From Alphaproteobacteria bacterium (lineage in GTDB: Bacteria; Pseudomonadota; Alphaproteobacteria; UBA8366): 11,544 bases of DNA. This document shows, in pieces, positions 1 to 6,835 of the stretch. The stretch covers positions 1 to 11,544 of the forward strand of contig JABJCS010000790.1 of NCBI GenBank assembly GCA_018665505.1, written 5' to 3'. A program made the translations under genes and the position numbers. A model generated the notes under the pieces. That model did not search any database and had not been told where the DNA came from. It saw only the letters and a list, made by a program, of their open reading frames with translations. The first letter of the stretch is position 1, and each line of letters begins with the position of its first letter.

Positions 1-39
1 ACGGTGGGCAAACCTTCGCCCATTGACGGAGAGCTGAGG

Positions 40-117
40 CATCCTTCGACAGGCTCAGGATGACGTTCGGTTAAACTTTCACTTTACCACGCGTCATCCT
101 GAGCCTGTCGAAGGATG
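40..117. repeat. Perfect 26-bp inverted repeat upstream of the acyl-CoA dehydrogenase
   Basis: Bases 40-65 are the exact reverse complement of bases 92-117. The 26-bp loop between them (66-91) is AT-richer. Each arm also carries its own small CATCCT...AGGATG dyad, so a single arm could form a mini-hairpin. The right arm ends 25 nt before the ATG of the next gene, so the element probably lies in the promoter or 5' leader. I remember this arm sequence as a dispersed intergenic repeat in many alphaproteobacterial genomes, but I did not search for it. It could act as a bidirectional terminator for an upstream gene, as an mRNA-stabilising structure, or simply be a REP-like dispersed repeat. No transposase is nearby. 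Confidence 0.9.
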
Positions 118-142
118 ACACCACGCAAGAGACCGGAACCAA

Positions 143-1309
143 ATGCTCGTCTTCGATCGACTGAAATCGCAAATTGACCTTCCCGAGGAAGAACAACTCA
201 TCCTCGACAGCGTTCGGCAAATGTGCCGCGACCGTATCTCGCCCCGCGCCGCGGCCTATGATGAATCCAGCGACTTCCCCTGGGACAATGTAAAGGACAT
301 CAATGAGCTCGGCCTCAACGCCATGTTCGTGCCGGAGGAATACGGCGGAGCGCAAACCTCCTTTGCCTGCTACTTGGAATGCGTGAAGGAAATTACCGCC
401 GCCTGCGCGGCAACTGGGATCATTTGGGCGACCAATTATCACGCCATGAAGCCTGTGATCGATTTTGCCAGCGACGAACAGAAAAAACGCTGGCTGCCGG
501 GATTGGCCGAAGGCGCCCTCGCCTCGCTCTGCATTACAGAACCGTCCGCCGGATCAGACGCCACAGGTATGCGTACGAAATTCACACCGGATGGCGACGA
601 GATCGTGATCGACGGCGGAAAAACATTCATCACCAATGGTGACGTCGCCGACTATCTGCTCGTCTTTGGCAAGTGGAGCGAGATCGAGGACCCGAAACAA
701 GCGATCTCCGTGCTGCTCGTCGAGACTGATAAATCACCGGTGACGACCGTCAATCGTGAAAACAAAATGGGCCACCGTGCTTCCTCCACGGCGACTCTTG
801 CTTTCGACGGTGTGCGGGTGCCGCGCGCTAACTTGCTGCACAACCCAGGTGACGGTTTAAAACTACTCCTCGCCTCCCTCAACAAGTCACGCCCAAGTGT
901 CGCCGCCCACGCCCTCGGCATTGCCCGTGCGGCTTTTGACGAGTCCGTTTCCTACATCAACGAGCGCCAGCAATCCGGCCGCAAGATTATTGAGTTCCAA
1001 GGTATCCAGTTCCTTCTGGCGGACCTCGCGACCGAGCTTGCGTTCTGCGAAGCATTTCTCAGTCACGTGGCACGCCTCATCGATAGTGGCACCCCTGATT
1101 TCTCCACCGAAGCCTCAATGGCGAAAATGCGAGCCTCCGATCTCGCCATGCGGATGACGACGGAAGCCGTGCAGCTTCACGGCGGCTATGGTTACATCAA
1201 GGAATACAAAGTCGAACGCCTGATGCGCGACGCCAAAATCACGCAGATTTGGGAAGGCACGAATCAGGTCCATCGCCAGTTGATCGGTCGGGCCTTTATG
1301 GAGAAGTAA
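143..1309 (+). CDS. Acyl-CoA dehydrogenase (short/branched-chain type)
   Basis: This 388-aa soluble flavoprotein should catalyse FAD-dependent alpha,beta-dehydrogenation of an acyl-CoA, passing electrons to electron-transfer flavoprotein. Both family signatures are present: CITEPSAGSDATG in the middle domain (flavin contact) and the QLHGGYGYIKEYKVERLMRD stretch in the C-terminal helical domain. The catalytic base is very likely Glu371, in IWEGTNQVHR, the position used by short- and medium-chain enzymes. Length is normal and the gene is intact. ATG 143 is the only ATG start available, because the reading frame is closed by a TGA at 116-118 inside the upstream repeat. The ribosome site is weak (AAGAG / CCGGAA region). 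The next gene, a RidA homologue, follows after 76 nt on the same strand. Substrate chain length cannot be assigned from sequence. Isovaleryl-, butyryl- or aryl-acyl-CoA substrates are all possible. Confidence 0.93.
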   Translation: MLVFDRLKSQIDLPEEEQLILDSVRQMCRDRISPRAAAYDESSDFPWDNVKDINELGLNAMFVPEEYGGAQTSFACYLECVKEITAACAATGIIWATNYHAMKPVIDFASDEQKKRWLPGLAEGALASLCITEPSAGSDATGMRTKFTPDGDEIVIDGGKTFITNGDVADYLLVFGKWSEIEDPKQAISVLLVETDKSPVTTVNRENKMGHRASSTATLAFDGVRVPRANLLHNPGDGLKLLLASLNKSRPSVAAHALGIARAAFDESVSYINERQQSGRKIIEFQGIQFLLADLATELAFCEAFLSHVARLIDSGTPDFSTEASMAKMRASDLAMRMTTEAVQLHGGYGYIKEYKVERLMRDAKITQIWEGTNQVHRQLIGRAFMEK

Positions 1310-1322
1310 GCAAGCCCCCTAA

Positions 1323-1345
1323 CCCTCTCCCCTCACGGGAGGGGG
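1323..1345. repeat. GC-rich hairpin between acyl-CoA dehydrogenase and RidA genes
   Basis: Bases 1323-1331 (CCCTCTCCC) pair with 1337-1345 (GGGAGGGGG) around the loop CTCAC, giving a 9-bp stem with one G-U pair. A competing outer pairing joins AGCCCCCT at 1313-1320 to AGGGGGCT at 1340-1347. There is no T run directly after it on the plus strand, so it is not a textbook intrinsic terminator. It resembles the CCCTCTCCCC...GGGAGAGGG intergenic repeats common in proteobacteria (from memory). It could attenuate transcription or stabilise the upstream message. Confidence 0.6.
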
Positions 1346-1374
1346 CTAGGCTGAGCAGGATCTAAAAAAACATC

Positions 1375-1380
1375 AGGAGG
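1375..1380 (+). promoter_or_regulatory. Strong Shine-Dalgarno for the RidA-like gene
   Basis: A perfect AGGAGG lies 5 nt before ATG 1386 and fixes that start. It is much stronger than the ribosome site of the preceding acyl-CoA dehydrogenase, so the small protein may be made at a higher level from a shared message. Confidence 0.85.
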
Positions 1381-1385
1381 AATCC

Positions 1386-1784
1386 ATGCCCCAAAAGAAA
1401 CTCATCAACCCACCATCGCCACGCGCCGGAAAGGCTCCTTTCGCCCAAGGTGTCCAAGTCGGAGAGACGCTCTACGTCTCCGGCCAGATCGCGCAGGACG
1501 CCAATGGTCAAATCGTCGGCATCGGCGATATGGACGCACAGGCGCGACAGGTCTTTGCCAATATCGAAGCCGTTTTAAAGGAAGCAGGGTCGTCCTTCCG
1601 TGATGTGGCAAAGATCACCTGCTATGTCTCTGACATGCGTCACTACGGGGCGTACGGAAAGGTTCGCTCGGAACTCTTCCCAAACGCGGATATCGCCAGC
1701 GCGACCGTCATTAGCCCCGGCTTCGTCAACCCGGACGCCTTGATCGAAATCGAAACCATCGCGGTTGTCGGTTGCGGGGGATGA
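1386..1784 (+). CDS. RidA/YjgF/UK114-family protein lacking the RidA arginine
   Basis: This 132-aa protein has the usual length and fold pattern of the trimeric Rid family. Visible family features are the N-terminal APFAQGVQVGETLYVSGQI strand region, the amphipathic helix around residues 50-70, the KITCYVSDM segment (76-84) and the C-terminal ALIEIETIAVV strand. True RidA proteins hydrolyse reactive enamines/imines using an arginine (Arg105 in E. coli, in the context ARSCVEV). Here the aligned stretch reads ASATVIS, with Ser105 at that position. This points to a non-RidA Rid subfamily that probably lacks canonical imine deaminase activity. A role as a small-metabolite binder or pathway-specific hydrolase is inference only. 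Its place behind an acyl-CoA dehydrogenase suggests a catabolic operon. Confidence 0.9.
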   Translation: MPQKKLINPPSPRAGKAPFAQGVQVGETLYVSGQIAQDANGQIVGIGDMDAQARQVFANIEAVLKEAGSSFRDVAKITCYVSDMRHYGAYGKVRSELFPNADIASATVISPGFVNPDALIEIETIAVVGCGG

Positions 1785-1828
1785 TGTCTGCGGCATGCGG
1801 GAGGCACCGCCACTTAGCCTGAACACAA

Positions 1829-2425
1829 ATGACACCCGATCAAATCATCGCCTTCGCCCTATTCACGATCGCCGCCGCAGGCACGCCCGGGCCAAGCAAT
1901 GTCCTCCTGACCGCGACTGGCGCCAATGTCGGTATTGCGCGGGGCTTACCAGCGCTTTTCGGCGTCACCTTCGGCATGGGGTTGATGATGTTTGTGGTCG
2001 CTTTCGGCCTCGGCGGGTTAATCTTCGACAATCCAACCGCGCTCGCCATCCTAAAATGGATTGGTATTGCGTTCCTGCTCTGGCTCTCCTGGAAAATCGC
2101 AACTTCCGGGCGCTCAAATAACACGGAGAATCAAAAACCCGTCGGATTCCTCGCGGCCGGAGCCTTCCAATGGGTCAATCCAAAATCCTAGCTCGTCTGC
2201 GCCGGTGCCGCCGGCACATATCTCGATGCTGGCTCCGGAAACGCGCTCATACAGGCACTGTCACTTGGCGGCATCTTCATCCTCGGGTCGCTGCCGAGTT
2301 GCTTTCCTTGGCTAGCTTTTGGCGCGGTCATGCAGCGTTGGCTTTCAAGCGACAAAGCATTGCGGGCATTCAACATCTCTATGGGCGCGTTGCTAGCGGC
2401 GTCTCTTTTGTTAATTGTGCTATAA
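1829..2425 (+). pseudogene. LysE/RhtB-type amino-acid exporter, interrupted by one in-frame TAG
   Basis: The frame opens at ATG 1829 and encodes a hydrophobic protein with the family's N-terminal signature (AAAGTPGPSNVLLTATGANVG). Long membrane segments follow at about residues 3-20, 38-62 and 70-90. The frame stops at TAG 2189-2191 (codon 121), but the same frame continues without a shift as LVCAGAAGTYLDAGSGNAL..., and ends at TAA 2423-2425. Without the TAG it would be 198 aa, a normal length for this family. The break falls in FQWVNPKS*LVCAGA. Homologues usually read NPKAW there, so the ancestral codon was most likely TGG (Trp), changed to TAG by one transition. The first half alone would lack the later membrane helices and should not transport. 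There is no good ribosome site near the start (a GGGAGG lies 24 nt away). A sequencing error or suppressed amber codon cannot be excluded. Confidence 0.85.
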
Positions 2426-2564
2426 GGATTACATTACCGAAAATTCGTGATGTTAAGAACTTATGATTTATCTCTAAAATTTCTCACGCTCGTTTCTCTG
2501 AGGGGAATCGCAATCACCTTTCCAACATGATCCCACGTAGCTCTTGTCATAAGGTGGAATAAGT
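2426..2564 (+). other. AT-rich intergenic stretch before the tauA-like pseudogene
   Basis: This stretch is clearly richer in A and T than its surroundings. It contains the short palindrome CGAAAATTCG and no ORF I would support. Its 3' end carries AAGGTGG at 2551-2557, well placed 7 nt before ATG 2565, so a ribosome site survives ahead of the broken gene. A promoter probably lay here, but no convincing -35/-10 pair stands out. Confidence 0.5.
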
Positions 2565-3573
2565 ATGCATCGCGCTTTCATCGCACTGGTCGCCATAACG
2601 TTTCTGACGTATCCGGCGATACTTTCCGCCAAATCCGTCAGAATAGGATATTTAGAAACCTATACGCCCTGGTTAGTCGGCATTGCTGACGGGAAATTTG
2701 AGCGTGCCACGGCGCATAAGATTACGTGGACAAAATTCGAAAGTGGCACCGATATCATCAATGCCCTCGCAAGAGATGAAATCGATATCGGCTCCGCCGG
2801 CTCCGCTCCCATCGCCGCCGCATTGAGTCTGGGTCATTAAATTGAACTTTTTTGGATCCTTCAAGACATCAATTTTGCTGAAGGCCTCGTTATTCGCAAA
2901 GGGTCGAATATCGTGGCACCACAGGACTTGCGCGGCCGCCGGATCGCTGTTCCGTTCGCCTCCACGACGCATTATCACATGATTTTTGCGTTGCAACAGT
3001 TCCGGATTGGTGTTGAAGAAGTGAAACTTACTTATCTTAAACCCAAAGAAATTGAAGCTGCGTGGAGCGACGGTCGCATTGATGCAACGTTCATTTGGAA
3101 CCCGCTCCTCGATCGATTACTTCGCACCGGCACGATCATGATAAATTCCGGTCGATTGAGTCGTTGGGGGAAACAAACGTTCGATGGTCTCGTCGCCGAT
3201 AAAAGATGGGCTGCTCAAAATCCGGATTTTATGGTCGATTTCATCAAAACGATCTCGGATATTGATACCGAAGTTAAGGAAAAGCCTGAACTATGGTCTC
3301 GTAATTCGGTCAACGTCGCAAAAATCACCCAATTTCTTGGAGGAACTCCATTCAGCACTGTGAAATCTCTAAGGTTGTATTCGCGACCCAGCATTAAAAA
3401 TGCAGGCGACCAGAGCATGGCTTGGTGGAGGGAATAACTCTAAAACCGTGCTCGCCCTAGAAAATACTGCCCAATTTTTGAAGAAGATTGGCGTTATCAA
3501 GAAAGTACTACCGGAATACACACACGGCGTATCAGACCTCTGGATAAAAAGCGCCATCGAAGAGTCAACGTGA
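2565..3573 (+). pseudogene. TauA-like taurine/sulfonate ABC-transporter binding protein, broken by a stop and a frameshift
   Basis: The reading starts at ATG 2565 with a signal-peptide-like N-terminus (MHRAFIALVAITFLTYP). It then follows the TauA family closely: VRIGYLETYTPW, WTKFESGTDIINALARDEID, LRGRRIAVPFASTTHYH, and an IEAAWSDGRIDATFIWNP segment. There are two lesions. TAA 2838-2840 interrupts GH*IELFWILQDIN, with the same frame resuming directly after it. Near 3396-3400 (AAAAA) the frame must change: frame 0 soon ends at TAA 3435-3437, while removing one A restores IKMQATRAWLGGG, continuing through TAQFLKKIGVIKKVLPEY to TGA 3571-3573. The repaired protein would be about 335 aa, close to TauA length. 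No TauB ATPase or TauC permease gene is next to it. It ends 9 nt from the convergent Mo hydroxylase gene. It probably makes no functional product. Confidence 0.88.
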
Positions 3574-3582
3574 CCGAGGGCG

Positions 3583-5937
3583 TTATTTTCCTGAACAGTA
3601 ATTCGACATCGCCCGCCACACCTTTTCACTCGTCACCGGCATTTGAATGTGCTCAACACCGTAATCTCGCAACGCATCGCAAATCGCGTTGACGATGGCG
3701 GCAGGGGCCGGCGTGGTGCCACCTTCCCCACCCCCTTTCGCCCCCATACGATTGGTCGGTGTCGGGACCTCATTATGGCCCACGATGAACATCGGCAGGT
3801 CGCCGGCGCGCGGCATGACATAGTCCATGAACGAGCCGGTCAGCAATTGTCCACTTTCATGGTCATAGGCGACTTCTTCCCAAAGTGCCTGACCCACGCC
3901 CTGCCCAATACCGCCGTGGACCTGACCGTCGACAATCATTGGGTTGACCACACGGCCGCAATCATCGACCGCGGTATAACGGTCCAGTTTGACGACGCCG
4001 GTGTCCGGATCAATTTCAACCTCGGCCACATGGCAACCGTTTGGATAGGCCGGCATCGGTTTGTCGATTAGACTGGTTGCCCGCAGAGGTCCTTTCAGAT
4101 CATCTTGCAGGTCACCTGCGTCGTCGTTAGCGGCACGCGCCACATCGAATAGGCCGGTAGAACGGTCCGTCCCACTGACCCGGAAAACACCATCGATAAA
4201 CTCCACATCGGCCTCAGCACACTCCAACAAATGAGCAGCGATCCGTTTACCTTTATCGATAATTTCGTCCCGGGTGATGGTGAATAGGTGACCCGCAAGC
4301 CGCATCGTCCGCGCCGCGTGCGAACCGGAGCCATCCTTCACCACCGCCGTGTCGCCATAGACATAGTCGACGCATTCATAGGGCACCTCTAGGAGCGACG
4401 CGCCGATTTGCCGGAATGTCGTCTCGTGGCCCTGCCCGCTTGAGTGGGAGCCCATAATCATCTCAACCCGGCCTTCCGGTGAGACCGTCATCACCGCGCG
4501 CTCCAAAGGCCATCCGGTTGAGGTTTCGACATAGTTGGCCGTGCCGATACCCCGCAGCTTACCTTTCGCCACGCTTTCGCGACGCCGCTCCTCCAGTCCG
4601 CTCCAGTCGGACAGCTCCAGAGCCAACTCCATACCATGCACAAAGCGCCCGCTGTCATAGGTCACCCCCATTGGGTTCGTATACGGCAGCTGTTCATCCT
4701 TGATCAGGTTCTTCAGGCGAATTTCCGCCCGGTCGATCCCCATCTCGATGGCCGCCCGGTCGATCAAGCGTTCGAGGACGAAGATCGCCTCGGGTCGACC
4801 GGCACCGCGATAGGCCGTGACTGGACTGGTATTGGTCCAGACTGCTTTGGTCGTTACATCGGCCTGGGGGATGTCATAAATTCCCGTGGAGACCGTGGGC
4901 CCGCGTGCAATCGGCACGAAGGAGAGTGCGTGACTGCCAAGGTTTCCGTAGTTCACCGTCCGCATGGCGAGGAACATTCCGTCGCTATCGAGCGCTAGTT
5001 CCGCCTCCGTGAAAAGATCGCGTCCCGCATAATCGCCAAGCGCCATTTCGCTTCGCGTCCCGGTCCATTTCACCGGACGACCGATCCGCTTCGCGGCCCA
5101 GGTCACAAGCGTGAACTCCGGATAACATGAGTTGCGGGTCCCATAGCCACCACCAACATCCCGCGCGATAACACGTACCGTATCTTCCGGCACCTTAAAG
5201 GCGGTGGCGATTTCACGCTGAAAACGATTAACTCCCTGCCCACCAGCCCACAGCGTATACCGCTCAGTTGCATCGTCATACTCGGCGACAGCGGCGCGAG
5301 GCTCCATTGGGACACCCGAGACGCGGTTATTTACCAGGTCCATGCGCACCACATGCGCCGCCGTTGCGAAGGCCTCTGCCACGGCTCCCAGATCGCCTTT
5401 CTGATCATCGACGCACAGGTTATCGGTTTGCTCATCCCAAAGTTTAGGTGCACTGGGCGCCAGCGCCTTCACTTGATCAACCACGGACGGCAGCGGGTCG
5501 TAGGAGACCTCAACCTGTTCGGCGGCGTCCCGCGCTTGCTCAGCGGTCTCCGCGATCACCATCGCCACGGCTTCGCCGACACGCCGCACCTTTGTCGAGA
5601 CAAGTGGCTCGATTTTCGGATAATAAATCGGCGCCCCATCGCGATTGAAAAGTTCGACGTCCTTCGGATTGCCTTGCGCCAACATTGGATTGAGACCGTC
5701 CGATGTATAGTCCGCGCCCGTGAGCACGGACAAGACGCCGGGCATGGCGGCGGCTGCATCCGTCTCTATCGAGAGTATGCGCGCATGCGCGTGCGGGGCC
5801 CGTGTAAATGCAGCGTATGCCTGATCCGATCGATTGAAATCGTCGCTATACTCTCCGGCTCCCGTCAGCAGGCGATAATCCTCGAACCGAGGTATCGACG
5901 CGCCAATCCCTTTACCGCCGGAACCATCATCCATCAT
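3583..5937 (-). CDS. Molybdenum hydroxylase large subunit (xanthine dehydrogenase / form II CoxL-like family)
   Basis: This 784-aa, full-length molybdopterin-binding subunit belongs to the xanthine dehydrogenase/aldehyde oxidase family. These enzymes hydroxylate aldehydes or N-heteroaromatic carbons using water. The hammerhead domain spans about residues 15-150 and the two Moco domains follow. Visible motifs are GGGYGTR (262-268), AYRGAGR (375-381, the form II signature rather than the AYxCSFR of genuine form I CO dehydrogenase), SSGQGHET (499-506), and KGGGEGGTTP with the likely catalytic Glu738. True CO oxidation is therefore unlikely. It is the last gene of the minus-strand operon and starts 11 nt after the dioxygenase stop. 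AAGGGAGA at 5950-5943 serves as ribosome site and overlaps that stop. A second ATG follows at once (5934). The FAD and 2Fe-2S partner subunits, normally adjacent, are not in this window. Confidence 0.92.
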   Translation of the reverse strand: MMDDGSGGKGIGASIPRFEDYRLLTGAGEYSDDFNRSDQAYAAFTRAPHAHARILSIETDAAAAMPGVLSVLTGADYTSDGLNPMLAQGNPKDVELFNRDGAPIYYPKIEPLVSTKVRRVGEAVAMVIAETAEQARDAAEQVEVSYDPLPSVVDQVKALAPSAPKLWDEQTDNLCVDDQKGDLGAVAEAFATAAHVVRMDLVNNRVSGVPMEPRAAVAEYDDATERYTLWAGGQGVNRFQREIATAFKVPEDTVRVIARDVGGGYGTRNSCYPEFTLVTWAAKRIGRPVKWTGTRSEMALGDYAGRDLFTEAELALDSDGMFLAMRTVNYGNLGSHALSFVPIARGPTVSTGIYDIPQADVTTKAVWTNTSPVTAYRGAGRPEAIFVLERLIDRAAIEMGIDRAEIRLKNLIKDEQLPYTNPMGVTYDSGRFVHGMELALELSDWSGLEERRRESVAKGKLRGIGTANYVETSTGWPLERAVMTVSPEGRVEMIMGSHSSGQGHETTFRQIGASLLEVPYECVDYVYGDTAVVKDGSGSHAARTMRLAGHLFTITRDEIIDKGKRIAAHLLECAEADVEFIDGVFRVSGTDRSTGLFDVARAANDDAGDLQDDLKGPLRATSLIDKPMPAYPNGCHVAEVEIDPDTGVVKLDRYTAVDDCGRVVNPMIVDGQVHGGIGQGVGQALWEEVAYDHESGQLLTGSFMDYVMPRAGDLPMFIVGHNEVPTPTNRMGAKGGGEGGTTPAPAAIVNAICDALRDYGVEHIQMPVTSEKVWRAMSNYCSGK

Positions 5938-5948
5938 CCGTGTCTCCC

Positions 5949-6821
5949 TTAAGCGGCGGCGCTCATACGCTTCGCATCCTTAATCTGGGCGCGGTGCAGC
6001 AAGCGCCGCTCGTTCGGATCAAGCGCGTCGCGGCGATGTAGCGTGCAACGATTGTCCCAAACGACGACGTCGCCGAGCCGCCACTTCTGCGTCCACGTGA
6101 ATTCGGGCCGCGTAATATGAGTGAACAACTCGTCCAGCAGCGCATCGCTCTCCGCTTCCGGTAATTCGCGGATGAACGCCCGGGCCCGACGACCGAGGTA
6201 GATGACCTTACGACCGGTCTCGGGGTGTTCCGCCACCAATGGATGGACGGCGCCTGGAACATCGTCCCGATTTTCATAGGTTTCCTGATAACCCTTACGC
6301 ACTTGGCCGACACTATTGTGCGAGGAATCGTGCTTGCACGTCAGTCCGGCAATCCGTTCCTTCATATCATCCGAAAGTGCGTCATAGGCGGCGGCCGTGC
6401 TGGCATAGCCCGTATCACCGCCTTCCAGTGGCAATTCAATGGCGTACAGAATACTCGCCTTCGGAGGCAGCTCGTTATAGGACATATCGGTGTGCCATTT
6501 GGATTCGTACGAGCCGAGACTTCCGATCGGCACACCATCCACCGTCACATTCGAGATTACCGCGAGCTGTGGATACTCAGGCTTCCAATATTTTCCGTTC
6601 GCATTGATCGGTGCCATATCAAGCTCGCCGAACCTGTTCGCGAAAGCGAGGAATTTATCGTCGTCAAGATCCTGGCAGGGAAAGCGCAACACGCCATTAT
6701 GATCCAGCCACGCCTGATAAATCCGCGCGAAAGCCGCGTCGTCCAACTCGTCCAGTTTTACATTCCAAACATCGGCCCCAAGCGCAGCACCACTCGGTAC
6801 GATTTTCATTTCATCGGTCAT
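5949..6821 (-). CDS. TauD/TfdA-family Fe(II)/2-oxoglutarate-dependent dioxygenase
   Basis: This 290-aa cytoplasmic oxygenase should couple 2-oxoglutarate decarboxylation to hydroxylation of a substrate. The facial triad is visible as HxD in KWHTDMSY (His110, Asp112) and the distal His262 in VVWDNRCTLHRRD. The 2-oxoglutarate-binding arginine is probably Arg277 in RRLLHRAQI, spaced 15 residues after the His as in TauD. Length matches E. coli TauD (283 aa). The region that holds the taurine-contacting His70 in TauD reads DMAPINANGKYW here, with no clear equivalent His, so taurine is not a safe substrate call. Other family substrates include aryloxyacids, sulfonates and alkyl sulfates. GAGGAG at 6833-6828, 6 nt before ATG 6821, supports the start. 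It lies 14 nt after the CoA-transferase gene, within the operon. Confidence 0.92.
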   Translation of the reverse strand: MTDEMKIVPSGAALGADVWNVKLDELDDAAFARIYQAWLDHNGVLRFPCQDLDDDKFLAFANRFGELDMAPINANGKYWKPEYPQLAVISNVTVDGVPIGSLGSYESKWHTDMSYNELPPKASILYAIELPLEGGDTGYASTAAAYDALSDDMKERIAGLTCKHDSSHNSVGQVRKGYQETYENRDDVPGAVHPLVAEHPETGRKVIYLGRRARAFIRELPEAESDALLDELFTHITRPEFTWTQKWRLGDVVVWDNRCTLHRRDALDPNERRLLHRAQIKDAKRMSAAA

Positions 6822-6835
6822 TGTACTCTCCTCGC

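Noticed and set aside
1..39. Possible 3' tail of an upstream gene
   Set aside because: Plus frames end in stops at 23-25 (frame 3) or 35-37 (frame 2), but about a dozen residues are too few to identify a protein.
71..442. Minus-strand open frame covering the inverted repeat and the acyl-CoA dehydrogenase start
   Set aside because: It overlaps the repeat and the conserved 5' part of the dehydrogenase and shows no family features.
1829..3573. Stop-codon reassignment or programmed recoding explaining the in-frame TAG and TAA
   Set aside because: Intact neighbouring genes end with TAA, TAG and TGA alike, and the tauA-like gene additionally needs a frameshift, so decay is simpler.
5777..5800. 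GC-rich alternating palindrome around GCGCATGCGC
   Set aside because: It lies in the coding sequence for the conserved APHAHARIL segment of the Mo hydroxylase and is explained by codon choice.
3583..5937. Aerobic carbon monoxide dehydrogenase (form I CoxL)
   Set aside because: The active-site loop reads AYRGAGR, not the AYxCSFR signature of genuine CO dehydrogenase, and coxM/coxS are missing.
5353..5952. 199-codon open frame opposite the 5' part of the Mo hydroxylase gene
   Set aside because: The opposite strand carries a full-length conserved protein. The antisense product is Arg/His-rich with no recognisable domain.
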